DNA from: Candidatus Sulfopaludibacter sp. SbA3
Lineage (GTDB): Bacteria; Acidobacteriota; Terriglobia; Bryobacterales; Bryobacteraceae
NCBI GenBank assembly: GCA_945861625.1
Contig: CAMAVI010000006.1
Coordinates: 1-64,000, forward strand
Direction: 5' to 3'
Length of the DNA: 64,000 nucleotides
Shown: piece by piece, positions 8,410-19,173 of the stretch
Layout: each line of letters begins with the position of its first letter
How positions within the stretch are numbered: the stretch's first letter is position 1
The notes under the pieces: model-generated
The model's database searches: none
Told to the model about the DNA's origin: nothing
The model's input: only the letters and a program-made list of their open reading frames with translations
Program-made: the position numbers and the translations under genes

Positions 8410-9501
8410 ATGCCCTCTTTTCGCGTTGAGACTCCGCAACGCGCCTATGATGCGATCGTAGAACGGGGTTCCATCGCCCGTCTCCCTGAATTTATTCCGC
8501 CCCGCGCGGGCAAGATTTTCGTCGTAACCACGGCCGATGTTTGGAAGCTGTACGCGGCCGCCGCCGAACAGGCTCTGGCGGGCCGGCCGCATCAGGTCTT
8601 ATTTTTCCCCGGCGGAGAACCGCGCAAGAAGATGGCCGAGGTCGAAGCTCTTGCCGAACAAATGGTGGAGGGTGGGGGAGACCGCTCCAGCATCGTCGTC
8701 GCTTTTGGGGGCGGGATCGTTACGGATGTCGCGGGATTCCTCGCCGCCATCTTCATGCGCGGTATCCCTGTCATCCAGATTCCTACCACGCTGCTGGCAC
8801 AGGTGGACGCGGCGGTGGGCGGCAAGACCGGAGTCAATCTGGTGGCGGGCAAGAATCTGGTGGGCAGTTTTCACCAGCCATTGGTTGTGCTGATCGATCC
8901 CGCCGTACTACATACGTTACCGGAACGCGAATACCGCGCCGGACTTTACGAGATCATCAAGTGCGGCGTGATTCGCGACGCGGAACTGTTTCGCGAGTTG
9001 GCGGAGCATTCCCGCGAAGTATTAGCCCAGGATCCCGCCACCGTGGACCGCATCATCGCCGCCGCCGTGCGCATCAAAGCGGAAGTGGTTACCGCCGACG
9101 AACGCGAGGGCGATCTGCGGCGCATCCTGAACTTCGGCCACACGGTGGGGCACGCGCTGGAGGCGGAGACGCAATATGCCCGCTTCCTGCACGGCGAGGC
9201 GGTCGCCTTCGGAATGCTCGTGGCAACCGCTCTCGCCGAAGCCGTGTCCGGGTTGCCTGTGACTGACGCCGCGCAAATCCACACGGTGGTTCGCCAGTAC
9301 GGACCGATTCCTCCGCTCGACGGCATCACTCCCGAGAAATTGTTCGCGCGTCTGGCCGCGGATAAAAAAACGGTGCAGGGCAAAGTGCACTTCGTGCTCC
9401 CCACCAAGATTGGCGCGGTGAAGATTGCTACGGGCGTGGATGACCGCGCCGTGATGGCCGCGATGGAAGCCGTATTAGCTAGCCACGTGGCTCTCGCATG
9501 A
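8410..9501 (+). CDS. aroB: 3-dehydroquinate synthase
   Basis: FPGGEPRKKM, FGGGIVTDVAGFLAAIFMRGIPVIQIPTTLLAQVDAAVGGKTGVN, LNFGHTVGHALE. Confidence 0.97.
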   Translation: MPSFRVETPQRAYDAIVERGSIARLPEFIPPRAGKIFVVTTADVWKLYAAAAEQALAGRPHQVLFFPGGEPRKKMAEVEALAEQMVEGGGDRSSIVVAFGGGIVTDVAGFLAAIFMRGIPVIQIPTTLLAQVDAAVGGKTGVNLVAGKNLVGSFHQPLVVLIDPAVLHTLPEREYRAGLYEIIKCGVIRDAELFRELAEHSREVLAQDPATVDRIIAAAVRIKAEVVTADEREGDLRRILNFGHTVGHALEAETQYARFLHGEAVAFGMLVATALAEAVSGLPVTDAAQIHTVVRQYGPIPPLDGITPEKLFARLAADKKTVQGKVHFVLPTKIGAVKIATGVDDRAVMAAMEAVLASHVALA

Positions 9502-10271
9502 CGCCTGCCGCCGGCACCACGCCGAAAGGCGCCAGCAGCGAAGAGTCCGCCGCACGCTGGGTGCGCGGCATGTTTGGACGCGTCGCCGGCCGCTATGACC
9601 TGTTGAATCATCTGCTTTCTTTTAACCTGGACAAGCGCTGGAGGAGGCGCACGGTGGAGCGCCTGGCGGATGTGCTGGCCCAGCCCCATGCGAAAGTTCT
9701 GGATCTCTGCTGCGGAACCGGCGACGTGCTGCTGTCGATGGAAGCGCGGCGCGGGGCGATGGCCAGTTCGCCCGCGGCTAACTCACGCGCGGCCGTCTTG
9801 GGCAGCGACTTCTGCCATCCCATGTTGATCGAAGCCCGCCGCAAGATTGGCGGAGCCCACCTTCACTCGCCGCTATTCGAAGCTGATGCTCTCTCCCTGC
9901 CGCTGGCTCACGAGTCGCTCGACTTGATTACCGTTGCCTTTGGGTTTCGCAATCTGGCCAACTACCAGCGCGGACTTTATGAGTTGGAACGGGTGCTGAA
10001 ACCCGGCGGCGTGCTCGCCGTACTCGAATTCTCCCAGCCCACCAACCGGGTCTTCGGCGCGCTATACCGTTTCTTTTCCAAGTACGTTTTGCCCTTGGTG
10101 GGAGGATTGATTTCGGGCTCGCGCGATGCCTATTCCTATCTTCCGGAGTCAATTCGAAAATTCCCGCGCCCGGAAGAGCTCGCCCACCAAATGCGCGACT
10201 GTGGATTTTCCAGCGTTGAGTTCGAACGGATGACCTTCGGTGTCGTCGCTCTGCACCTTGCCAAAAAGTAA
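9498..10271 (+). CDS. menG: demethylmenaquinone methyltransferase (UbiE/MenG)
   Basis: MFGRVAGRYDLLNHLLSFNLDKRWRRRTV, VLDLCCGTGDV, VAFGFRNL; ATGA overlap with aroB. Confidence 0.93.
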   Translation: MTPAAGTTPKGASSEESAARWVRGMFGRVAGRYDLLNHLLSFNLDKRWRRRTVERLADVLAQPHAKVLDLCCGTGDVLLSMEARRGAMASSPAANSRAAVLGSDFCHPMLIEARRKIGGAHLHSPLFEADALSLPLAHESLDLITVAFGFRNLANYQRGLYELERVLKPGGVLAVLEFSQPTNRVFGALYRFFSKYVLPLVGGLISGSRDAYSYLPESIRKFPRPEELAHQMRDCGFSSVEFERMTFGVVALHLAKK

Positions 10272-10290
10272 CAGGCCAGGAAGTAGCCGC

Positions 10291-13200
10291 CTACTTGAAG
10301 CGCTTCCGGAATTGAATATCCACGCCGAACAGGCCGTTGCTGTTGCGGATCGCCACAGCTGACCACTGCCGGTTCAAATCCCATTGCACGCGCACAATCT
10401 GCTCCTGGGTGCGATTCAGGTTCGTGATGTAGGTGAGCGAAATATCCCGTGAAACCTGCTGTTCGATGGTCAGGCGCGCCGAAGGAAGATTGTCGATGCC
10501 GGTCATCGTCGGATCGATCTTCACGCGGCTGGCTCCAAAAAAACGCTGCAGGCGGTTGGAGAGTTCCTGGGAAACGGCCTGGCCCAGCAATCCACCCGCG
10601 TCACTGAACCCGGAGGTGCTGGAGGAAAACTGTGCCGCGTTCGATAGCGCCGTGGGATCGCGGCCCACGGCCAGCAACGCAATGATCTCGCGCGATTGCA
10701 ACGGCGGATCCGAACTGTAATTCACGTTCAAGCGGTCCGCCGACCCGGAAATGGCCACGTTGACGGTGATGCCTCGCGTGCGGGTTTCCAGGTTCATGTC
10801 CAAGATGGGCTCAATCTTCACGGGACTGAGAAACCGGATATCCCCGCGGTTGACCGCGTACCGGTTGCCGAACACCTGGATCTCGCCGCTGTTGACCGCG
10901 ATCGAGCCTTGCAGCGCCGGACGCAGGGGCGTACCGCGCAGATGCAGGTCCACTTCGGTCTCCACGTTGCGCGTGAGCGAAGTCTCCAGCTCAAACGTCG
11001 GTGAGTTACCGACGTGCACGTCGAACCGCATGCCGCGTAGATACTCGTTGGGGTTGGGCGGCGCCGGCGACGGTTTTGCGGCTTGTGCCAGCAGTCTTCC
11101 CAAATCCACGCGCGGACTGATGGCCGCGCGGTTGAGCGTCACCGTTCCGGAAAGCGTGCTGGCAGCGGAGGTGCCGGTCAGCGCCAATTGCGCGTTGCCG
11201 GTGAAACTCACATCCTCCGGATAGCGCACGCGCACTTGCCGGGCCTCGGCCTGCAGGCGATAGATCAACGTATTGCCAAACTCCAGGAATCCCTTGAAGG
11301 CCATCTGGCCGCCGCCTGTCTCCGCGGTGAGAGTTTCGATGGTGGCGCGGTTGCGGTCGAATAGAATCGTGCCGGAAGCGTTGTCCAGACCGCTGGGCAC
11401 ATCAGTCATGTAAAGCGAGGCCCCGGTGAACTCCATGCGGCCGTTCAGCAGCGGGTCCCGCACCGAGCCGCGAATGGAAACGCCAACCGTAGCCCTGCCG
11501 CGCGCCAGCAGTTCCGCATTCAGCAATTGCAAGGCTGCCAGATTCACCGTTCCCCGTACGTTCAAATCCGCGCCCCCATTGCGCTGGAACGGTACCGCGC
11601 CGCTGACTTCAAGGTCCGTATCGCGCGCGGTCAGGTGCGCCGCGCGGATGCGCGCCTCTCTGGCATTGATGGCAATCAGGATTGGTTGCGAGTTGCGGAT
11701 TTGCACGTCCTGCGACTGCACTCCCAGGCGGAGGTTCTCCGGCGACTTCGTGTTGAGCTGCAGCGCGTCGATCTTCACTTCCGCCTGCAAATTCTCCGGT
11801 GTCCGCAAAGAGAGGGTAGCCGTGCCGCTTCCTTCCACATAGCCATCCAGGGCCGGCGCTTCTGCTTTTTGTTCCGCGGTGCCCCGCAGCATGACCAGAT
11901 CGTGCAGCGCGGCAATCGTCAGGCGCGGGAATCGGAATGCCAGCGAACCCGGCATATCCGCATCCATGCGAAACTTCCCTTGCGCTTCGATTGGCGTGCC
12001 GCGTACCTGCGCCTTGGCCTGCAAGGCCAGTTCGTTGCCGCTGGTTTCGGCGGCAAGGTTCACGTCGCCCAACGCCTCTTTGTCGAGAGTGACTCCGCGT
12101 GCCGAGGCATCGCCTTTGATGGAACGTACCTGCAGCGCACCGTTCTGCACTCGCGCGCGCACTTCCGCCTTGCCGTCGAGCCGGGCGTCCGCGGTGGGCT
12201 GCAACTTTTGTAACGCCGCAATGCGCGTGAATCTGACATTCTGGCTCGTAACATCCAGTCGCGCCTCGCCGTTCTTGTAGTCGTTCACCGGATGCTCGAA
12301 CGCTCCGGCAAACAGAACCTTCCCTGTTCCTAGATCGGCCTGGCCGCCCGTCACGGCGAGCGAGCGATCTGTGTAACGCAGAGTTCCGCGCAGGCTCTCG
12401 GCCTGCTCGCCGTTGGCTGAAACTTCGCGCGCGTTGATGGTGATTTCCGCCTCTGGATTCCGCGCCGTGCCGGAGAGATGAACCGCCGCCGATGCCGTGC
12501 CGCGCGCATCGGTGGCGATGCCTAGTTCGCGTGCCGCTTCGGCAAGCGAGACGTTTCTCGCGTTGAGTTGCGCGGTAAGCGGGCCGGCGGTGAAATCTCC
12601 TCCGGCGGCCGCCACGGTCACGTCCCCGTCAATTTGCGTCTGCCCGCGCGAAACCGTAAGGCGCCGGATTTCGACACTCCCCCGGCTGGCCGCGATGTCC
12701 CCTCGCAGGCGGTCGAAAGCGTGGCCTTCCACGCTCGCATTGGCGAGCGCGATCTCGCCGTGGAACATTGGCTCCGTGAGCCTGCCGGTCAGTGTGCCCG
12801 CGAGAGTCGCTTCTCCCCCTTTAGCGAATTGCAACGGTAGCGTCTTGGGAGCTCCGTCTCCGGCCATGGAAAGAGCCGTGAGCACATCGTCAACGTTGGT
12901 TGTGCGCGCCCGCACCGTGAGGCTTTGATCGAACGCGCCGGCAACGATCAAGCTGGTGGCCGGCGTGCTGACCCGCGAATCGCCGAAGCTCAGAATAGAC
13001 TTCTCCTGGTCGTAGGTCATCTCAATCTGGCCATCCACAGGCACGCCTTCCGTCATCGGCGCGATCGCAATGCTCACGGTTGCATTGGTCCTCGGTTTTC
13101 CGAGGACCGCATGGGCTTCGACTGTTCCCGCCAGCATGCCGTTCCACGGGAGTTGCCGGTCGGTGAGGATGGCCGCCGCCTGGCGCACTTCAAGGTCGTC

Positions 13201-14316
13201 GATCTTGCCCTGGAAATGAAAATCCGGGTGTGCCGCATCCTCCGTGTGCACGAGATCGGCCTGGCCCGTGATTTTGGCGCCCAGCGCCGTTGCCTGCAAG
13301 TCCTGCAAGGTCACCCGCGCCGGAGTGGCCGTAACGGCGGCGCTCACGGTTGCGTTCTCCAGCCGCAAGCGGTCGTAGGTGTAGCTCAAACCCTTCGCGA
13401 TTGTCCGGCCGCTGAGCTTGTAATCGAAGCCTCCGGAAAACGAAACCGACAGTTCGCCGTCGAACGCAGCCGCGCCGGCCGGCTTCACGGGCAGGGAGAA
13501 CATCGGGACGGCGTCGGCCAACGCCAGCTCGGCTTTCGCTCTAAAGGTCCCGCGCGGCATGCGCAAATTCGTGAGGTCTCCGTTGAGTTCCACGCGGGAT
13601 TTGCCGGCCGTGACGCGTAATGGCGCAAGATTCAGTCGCGTGGCGTCCAGCGTAAAGGCCGCGCTCATGTCCGTTTCCGTGGGCGCCATGAAATCCGCGG
13701 CAATGCGCAGGCGGCGCGAGGCGACTTCTCCCCGGTACCGCGCCACGCCCGGATCGCGGCTCATTTGGACCGCCAGATCCTCACCGCTGAAGTTGAGCGG
13801 CACTTTCCGGACATCCACCTCGGCTAGACCGTCCGTCACGGCATACCGGCGAATCGCCAGATCCACCAAATTCTGCGCCCAGTCCTTCCCGTTGCGGACG
13901 CCGCGCGGTTCCGGAAGATTGTTGGAGCCGTCCGGATAGATCACGATGCGCAGCCGGGGCTTGTCGATCAGGAGCGATGACAAGTCCACTTTACGCTCCA
14001 TCATGGAGATGACGCGCAGCCCCACCCTGACCGATTCCACGCGTAACAACGGAGGTTCGCTTTCCGGTTCCATCCCGTGCAGCACGAACCCGGCGACCGT
14101 TGCCGTCAGCGTTTCCCAACGGAAGGAAAAGCGGCCAATTTCGACGCGCCCGCCGGTTGCCTGTTCCACCTCGGCGACGATGCGTGCTCGCACCTTCTCG
14201 CGGAACCAGCCGCTGCGGACCACCAGCACGCCCGCCGCGGCGCACACCAGCGACAAAATCACCAAGGCGGCTAGGAATCGCCCGAGCCATCGGAGTGCTG
14301 CCGGGAGACCGGTCAT
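10291..14316 (-). CDS. tamB: translocation/assembly module TamB-like protein (1341 aa)
   Basis: N-terminal TM anchor, long beta-rich AsmA/TamB-like body, C-terminal DUF490-type segment (GSADRLNVNYSSDPPLQSREIIALLAVGRDP...LTIEQQVSRDISLTYITNL). Confidence 0.9.
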   Translation of the reverse strand: MTGLPAALRWLGRFLAALVILSLVCAAAGVLVVRSGWFREKVRARIVAEVEQATGGRVEIGRFSFRWETLTATVAGFVLHGMEPESEPPLLRVESVRVGLRVISMMERKVDLSSLLIDKPRLRIVIYPDGSNNLPEPRGVRNGKDWAQNLVDLAIRRYAVTDGLAEVDVRKVPLNFSGEDLAVQMSRDPGVARYRGEVASRRLRIAADFMAPTETDMSAAFTLDATRLNLAPLRVTAGKSRVELNGDLTNLRMPRGTFRAKAELALADAVPMFSLPVKPAGAAAFDGELSVSFSGGFDYKLSGRTIAKGLSYTYDRLRLENATVSAAVTATPARVTLQDLQATALGAKITGQADLVHTEDAAHPDFHFQGKIDDLEVRQAAAILTDRQLPWNGMLAGTVEAHAVLGKPRTNATVSIAIAPMTEGVPVDGQIEMTYDQEKSILSFGDSRVSTPATSLIVAGAFDQSLTVRARTTNVDDVLTALSMAGDGAPKTLPLQFAKGGEATLAGTLTGRLTEPMFHGEIALANASVEGHAFDRLRGDIAASRGSVEIRRLTVSRGQTQIDGDVTVAAAGGDFTAGPLTAQLNARNVSLAEAARELGIATDARGTASAAVHLSGTARNPEAEITINAREVSANGEQAESLRGTLRYTDRSLAVTGGQADLGTGKVLFAGAFEHPVNDYKNGEARLDVTSQNVRFTRIAALQKLQPTADARLDGKAEVRARVQNGALQVRSIKGDASARGVTLDKEALGDVNLAAETSGNELALQAKAQVRGTPIEAQGKFRMDADMPGSLAFRFPRLTIAALHDLVMLRGTAEQKAEAPALDGYVEGSGTATLSLRTPENLQAEVKIDALQLNTKSPENLRLGVQSQDVQIRNSQPILIAINAREARIRAAHLTARDTDLEVSGAVPFQRNGGADLNVRGTVNLAALQLLNAELLARGRATVGVSIRGSVRDPLLNGRMEFTGASLYMTDVPSGLDNASGTILFDRNRATIETLTAETGGGQMAFKGFLEFGNTLIYRLQAEARQVRVRYPEDVSFTGNAQLALTGTSAASTLSGTVTLNRAAISPRVDLGRLLAQAAKPSPAPPNPNEYLRGMRFDVHVGNSPTFELETSLTRNVETEVDLHLRGTPLRPALQGSIAVNSGEIQVFGNRYAVNRGDIRFLSPVKIEPILDMNLETRTRGITVNVAISGSADRLNVNYSSDPPLQSREIIALLAVGRDPTALSNAAQFSSSTSGFSDAGGLLGQAVSQELSNRLQRFFGASRVKIDPTMTGIDNLPSARLTIEQQVSRDISLTYITNLNRTQEQIVRVQWDLNRQWSAVAIRNSNGLFGVDIQFRKRFK

Positions 14317-14948
14317 TGAAACACCGCCTCGCGATAGACGATCCGCAGTTCGCTGCGCATCATCTTCACCCAGTCATCCAGGGACTGCATGGTCTGTTGA
14401 TCGGTAAGCAGCTTTTCCACCTGGCCGCGGTTCTCCTCGAAGCTTTGCGCGGGCGCGTTCGGATTCTGCTCCATCAGCGCTTCATAGTAAGCGCGCAATC
14501 CCTCTTCGGAGATCTGCATCTGGGGGCGGAAGCGCACGCTGGTATAGCGCAGCATCCGCAGCCCCGCCAGCAGATGCGCCCGCAGGCCGCCATCGCTAAT
14601 CCGCGCCTTGGCAAGCGCCGCGAGGTAATCCGCCTCGTTGGCGTAGCGGGCTTTCAGCGGCTCCAGTAATGCGGCGGTGCTTTCGGCGGAAGGCAAGGCC
14701 GCTCGTGTTTCGGCCGCGTCCTGCAAAACCAAATACTGATCGATCAAGCGATCGGCCGTCTTACGCTTTTGTGCGCCGCCGAACTCGGGAAGCGAGCCAT
14801 CCAGAAATGCGGAAATGCGAATGTCGCGCAAGAGATCCTGCTCCGAAATGACATACTTCCCCACGGTCACGGCAATGCGGTCCAATGTCTCCGCGGGAGC
14901 CGCCGCGGAGAGCGTGAACAGCAAGGCGAGGCGCAGCCGGCTTATCAT
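14313..14948 (-). CDS. SurA-N-like periplasmic chaperone/peptidyl-prolyl isomerase-related protein
   Basis: Signal peptide MISRLRLALLFTLSAAAPA then ETLDRIAVTVGKYVISEQDL; start overlaps the upstream stop (TGATG). Confidence 0.65.
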   Translation of the reverse strand: MISRLRLALLFTLSAAAPAETLDRIAVTVGKYVISEQDLLRDIRISAFLDGSLPEFGGAQKRKTADRLIDQYLVLQDAAETRAALPSAESTAALLEPLKARYANEADYLAALAKARISDGGLRAHLLAGLRMLRYTSVRFRPQMQISEEGLRAYYEALMEQNPNAPAQSFEENRGQVEKLLTDQQTMQSLDDWVKMMRSELRIVYREAVFQ

Positions 14949-17947
14949 CAGAACGTCTGCCCCAGCGAGAAATGGAATTGAAACGTGTTGATCCGCTGCG
15001 GAATACCCACGCACGCGGGAGGATTCTGCGCGGGCGGCAGTTTCGGATTGCAGGCCAGCAACTGATCGCGCGTGCCGCTGAATCCCACAAAGCGCGGCGA
15101 ATTGGGGCTATAGCTGAAATCCACGCGGATGGGCCCCACCGGCGTGCGGTAGCGGATCCCAAATCCTGCCGCCTGCACCATGTAGTTGAAGTCCTGATAA
15201 GAACCCTGGCGAAAGCGGAAGCTAACCTGGTCGATACTCGAATAGACGTTGCCCATGTCGTGAAACAGCACGCCACCCATATTTTCGCCGATCAGCGGGA
15301 AGCGTAGTTCGGTGGAGTGGAACAACATGGCATTGCCGCCCAGCGGGAAGCCGGTTCCTGGTGAGGTTTCGGTCTTGATGTCGCGTGGCCCCGCCTGATT
15401 GGCGGGAAAGCCACGGTGCGAGGTAGCGCCGCCCGCGAAGAATCGTTCGCCCAACGGAATCTTCGGAATGCCCCCCAGCCGTTGAATGTATCCGAACTGC
15501 AGCGTTCTTGCGATCACCACGTCGCGGCTGAGTGGGTGATACGTGGAGTTGCGCAAGACCAGCCGTCCGTAGTCGATCACCGATCCGAACTGCGGCAGCG
15601 CGAAGCCCAAGTCAACCGTGTTGTAGATCCCGCGATGCGTATCCGTGGGGTTGTCGCGCCGGTCCTGGATGAACGATGCGGAGGCCAATCCCACGCGCAC
15701 CGGCTGCGCGAGCAAGGGCACCAGTTCCGGCGAAATATTCAGCGTATTTTCGTCGATGGTGACGCGGCGGTAGACGAAACGGTATTGCAGGATGTTGGCG
15801 CGCGACAAGCGCTGCGCCAACTGCACGGTGCCCTCCCAGCGCCGCGCCGCGAAGGTGCGAACGTCCCTGGATGTGTCAAACAGGGTGGATACCGTAAACG
15901 TGAGATTCTCATTCCCGGTAAATTGAGCCGCTTGGTAGCTGGCCACCGCGCGCTGCTGGAGCGTGGAAGCCCGCGCCTGCAGGCCCACGGTGTGCCCGAT
16001 ACCCAGAAAGTTCAGCCGGCTGATGCCGGCCGAGACCCGTGGGCTGAAGATGGTTACCCCGGCCGGCGCGTCAAAGGAGGTGACGCCGCCTCCGATGCGT
16101 GCCAGCTCGGCTCCCAATCCAGCGTTGAAAGAGTACTTATTCGCTTCGTCCAATTGGAACAGAACGTACTTGCGTTCCTCTTTGCCCTCCGGATTCTGTA
16201 GAGCCGTCTGCACCTTGGAAAAGATACCCAGATCGTAGAGCTTTTGCTGCGTTTCCGCGATTTGGCTGTACGAAATCGCGTCGCCGGGACGAATCCGGAT
16301 GCGGCTCGCAGCCACTTCTTGCCGCGTCGTTTCCAGGCCTCGCACCAGCACGTCGCGCACGAACTGGCGCTCTCCCGGCCGGACTGCATAGCGCAGGTTT
16401 ACCCGATTGGACTCCGCGGATTCCGTCTGCGACCAGTCAAAATTGGCCTCCGGATAGCCGTTGTTGAAGTAGAACCCCAGGACCGTGTCGCGGTCGGCGG
16501 CCAGGTCGGACTCGCTGAAGGGTTGCCCTTCGCCGGAGCGGATGATGCTCCGCAGATAGCGGGCGTCCAGTTCCGAAGCGCCCTCGATCCCCAGTTGGTC
16601 CACAAACCACTGCGCGCCCTCTTGAATCTCAAAACGGACGCCCAGATCGTCGTGCTTGCCCTGATAGTCATCCAGGGTCGTCGCGGTTACCTGCGCGTCG
16701 CGGAAGCCGTTGGCCCGGTATAGTTCGCGGATCGCGTCGCGGTCGTCGTCACGCATTTTCTGGGAATAGCGCCCATAGCGGTAACGCAACGTGCCCGCTT
16801 CGTGAATCGCAATTCGTTCGCGAATCGTCGCGGTGTCGAAGAACTTGTTGCCGGCGATTTCAATACCCGCGAGCGTATGCCGCGCATTACGGGTAATCGT
16901 GTAGTCGATCTCCTGCACGCCGGGAGCCGGAGCGATCTGGTTGAAGTCCACGGCGACGTCGAAATATCCCTGCGCCTGGAAATAATTCGTCAGATTCCGC
17001 GAGCCCTCTTGCAGCAAAGCGCGATCCACGGCGCGCTCTTCGTAAATCGGAATCAGTTGCCGCAGCCGTCCCCGGGAAACGCTCGCGCCCAGCGTTCGCA
17101 CTTCAATCACGGGTCCGCTTTCCACGACCAGCGTTGGCTTGACCGTATTGGTCTTGCCGTCGTATTCCAGATTATCCAGGGTGACGCGGACTTGCAGGCG
17201 GTTCTCTTTCTGGAAGTCCCGGCGAACCCTGTCCACACCACCTTGCACCCGGCTTTCGGTCACCTCCCGCCAGCCCGGAAACGTAAGGGGTCCGAAGCCT
17301 CTGCGCCAGCGCGTGGAACGGACGATGTTGCCCATGGGCCGCTGGAAGTCGCCGCTTAACATGACGCCGCCGAAGCGGGCTCGTTTGCCGGCCTCCAGTT
17401 GGAAGCGGACGGACGCTTCCTCGGTTGCCGGGTCGCGCTGTATCTGGTAGCGCAGCTTGGCTCCATAGATGCCGTTTGCTTCCAGGCGCTCCTGCATATG
17501 CTCAACTGCCTGTGTAGCGCGGCCGTCGGCAAAAGGCGCCCCCAGTTCGAGCTTCGCCGACGTCAGCAACTGACTGCGATTGGGCGGATCGTCGATACCG
17601 TCGATACTCACTCCTCCCACGAAGAAATTGAGAGTCGTGGAGATGCGTACAATGACCGGCCCGGCAGCATCGGAGGACGGCAGGGCATCGATGACAACAT
17701 CAGCGAACCGTCCTGTTTCAAACAACTTCTGCAGGGTCTGTCGTACGTCCTCCGCGCGCAGCAAGGCCCCTGTCCGTAAGGGCAACAGCCGGTCCAATTC
17801 GGCACGGGGAAGGGGCTGGTCCACGGGATCGAAATCGATCCGGGCGATCACGCGGCCCTCCAAACTGGGCGATGGATCTTGCGCTGGCAAGTGGATGCCG
17901 GAGAGCAAAAGCAAGAGCGGCAACAGCGGCAAACGCACGTTCCTCAA
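14948..17947 (-). CDS. BamA/TamA-family outer membrane protein with POTRA repeats
   Basis: Signal peptide, several POTRA-like repeats (GNKFFDTATIRERI..., VRDVLVRGLETTRQEVAASRIRIRPGDAIS), Omp85 barrel motif GERFFAGGATSHRGFP and GPIRVDFSYS. Confidence 0.93.
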   Translation of the reverse strand: MRNVRLPLLPLLLLLSGIHLPAQDPSPSLEGRVIARIDFDPVDQPLPRAELDRLLPLRTGALLRAEDVRQTLQKLFETGRFADVVIDALPSSDAAGPVIVRISTTLNFFVGGVSIDGIDDPPNRSQLLTSAKLELGAPFADGRATQAVEHMQERLEANGIYGAKLRYQIQRDPATEEASVRFQLEAGKRARFGGVMLSGDFQRPMGNIVRSTRWRRGFGPLTFPGWREVTESRVQGGVDRVRRDFQKENRLQVRVTLDNLEYDGKTNTVKPTLVVESGPVIEVRTLGASVSRGRLRQLIPIYEERAVDRALLQEGSRNLTNYFQAQGYFDVAVDFNQIAPAPGVQEIDYTITRNARHTLAGIEIAGNKFFDTATIRERIAIHEAGTLRYRYGRYSQKMRDDDRDAIRELYRANGFRDAQVTATTLDDYQGKHDDLGVRFEIQEGAQWFVDQLGIEGASELDARYLRSIIRSGEGQPFSESDLAADRDTVLGFYFNNGYPEANFDWSQTESAESNRVNLRYAVRPGERQFVRDVLVRGLETTRQEVAASRIRIRPGDAISYSQIAETQQKLYDLGIFSKVQTALQNPEGKEERKYVLFQLDEANKYSFNAGLGAELARIGGGVTSFDAPAGVTIFSPRVSAGISRLNFLGIGHTVGLQARASTLQQRAVASYQAAQFTGNENLTFTVSTLFDTSRDVRTFAARRWEGTVQLAQRLSRANILQYRFVYRRVTIDENTLNISPELVPLLAQPVRVGLASASFIQDRRDNPTDTHRGIYNTVDLGFALPQFGSVIDYGRLVLRNSTYHPLSRDVVIARTLQFGYIQRLGGIPKIPLGERFFAGGATSHRGFPANQAGPRDIKTETSPGTGFPLGGNAMLFHSTELRFPLIGENMGGVLFHDMGNVYSSIDQVSFRFRQGSYQDFNYMVQAAGFGIRYRTPVGPIRVDFSYSPNSPRFVGFSGTRDQLLACNPKLPPAQNPPACVGIPQRINTFQFHFSLGQTF

Positions 17948-18000
17948 TGATAACCCACCGGCTTTGCAGTATACTTTTGAAACGTCCCCTGGGAGGAAGC

Positions 18001-19173
18001 ATGACCGCGTTTAGACTGCGAAATCTCAAATTCATTGTAATCGCCGCCGGTATTGCCGTTGCATTAATGCTGACCCTTACCGGGAAAGCTTCCGCGCAAT
18101 CCAAGGTTCCACGCGAGGCGCCGAAGTTTGAAGTTGACCCCTCGTTCCCCAAGATCCCGAATGGATGGATTCTCGGCCAGGTCGCCAGCGCCGCCGCCGA
18201 CGAGAAGGATCACATCTGGGTCCTTCATCGCCCGCGCACCGTGCGCCCCAGCTTAAAGAGGGCACCGCCCGTTCTGGAATTTGATTCCGCCGGCAATTAC
18301 ATTCAGGGGTGGGGCGGCGACGCCCAGGGCTATGATTGGCCCAAGTCGGAACACGGTATTTACATCGACTACAAGGGTTTCGTATGGATCGGCGGGCAGG
18401 GTGACGACGATTCGATCCTGAAGTTCACCAAAGCCGGCAAGTTCGTCATGCAGATCGGCAAGGGCGGCCACAAGAAGACCAATAAAGACACGGAAAACTT
18501 CTGGCGTCCCGCCGACGTTTTCGTCTACCCCAAAACCAATGAACTCTTCGTGGCAGACGGCTACGGCAACACGCGCATCATTGTCTTTGATGCCGATAGC
18601 GGAAAGTTCAAGCGCATGTGGGGAGCGTTCGGGAACACTCCCGAAGACGTGCCCGCTCGCCCCCGGGGCGAAGGCGGAGAGCGTGTCGATCCTCACCATA
18701 TTGCCGCTAAGGAAATCGATCCGAAAGACCCCGGCCCCAAGCAGTTCAATACCGTCCATGGGGTCAAGGTCTCCAACGACGGGCTCGTGTATGTTTCCGA
18801 CCGCGGCGGCAAGCGCGTGCAAGTGTTCACCGTGGAAGGCAAGTACGTGACGCAGGCTTACGTCGACCGCTGGTGCGAAGCCCCGCATTGCGGCAACGGC
18901 CATACCGTCGCCAGCACGGCGTTTTCAGCCGATCCTGCGCAGCGCTTCTTGTACGTCGCCAGCCGCAGTCCCGAGCGCATCTGGATCTATGACCGCAAGA
19001 CGCTGACGCCCCTCGATTCCTTCGGCCGCCCCGGGATCAACCCCGGCGAGTTCTACGTTCTCCACCACATGACCTCCGATTCCAAGGGCAACCTATACTC
19101 GTCGGAGGTCGAAGACGGCCGCCGCATCCAGAAGTTCGTGTTCAAGGGCATCGTTCCGTTGCCGGCGAAATAG
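18001..19173 (+). CDS. secreted NHL/six-bladed beta-propeller protein
   Basis: TM/signal N-terminus and repeated NHL motifs (NELFVADGYGNTRIIVFD, VKVSNDGLVYVSDRGGKRVQVF, GNLYSSEVEDGRRIQKF). Start chosen at ATG after GGGAGGAAGC. Confidence 0.85.
   Translation: MTAFRLRNLKFIVIAAGIAVALMLTLTGKASAQSKVPREAPKFEVDPSFPKIPNGWILGQVASAAADEKDHIWVLHRPRTVRPSLKRAPPVLEFDSAGNYIQGWGGDAQGYDWPKSEHGIYIDYKGFVWIGGQGDDDSILKFTKAGKFVMQIGKGGHKKTNKDTENFWRPADVFVYPKTNELFVADGYGNTRIIVFDADSGKFKRMWGAFGNTPEDVPARPRGEGGERVDPHHIAAKEIDPKDPGPKQFNTVHGVKVSNDGLVYVSDRGGKRVQVFTVEGKYVTQAYVDRWCEAPHCGNGHTVASTAFSADPAQRFLYVASRSPERIWIYDRKTLTPLDSFGRPGINPGEFYVLHHMTSDSKGNLYSSEVEDGRRIQKFVFKGIVPLPAK

Noticed and set aside
10433-14274. Many long plus-strand ORFs opposite tamB
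   Set aside because: High GC gives long spurious antisense ORFs; they lack domain-like sequence, while the minus-strand 1341-aa frame has clear TamB features.
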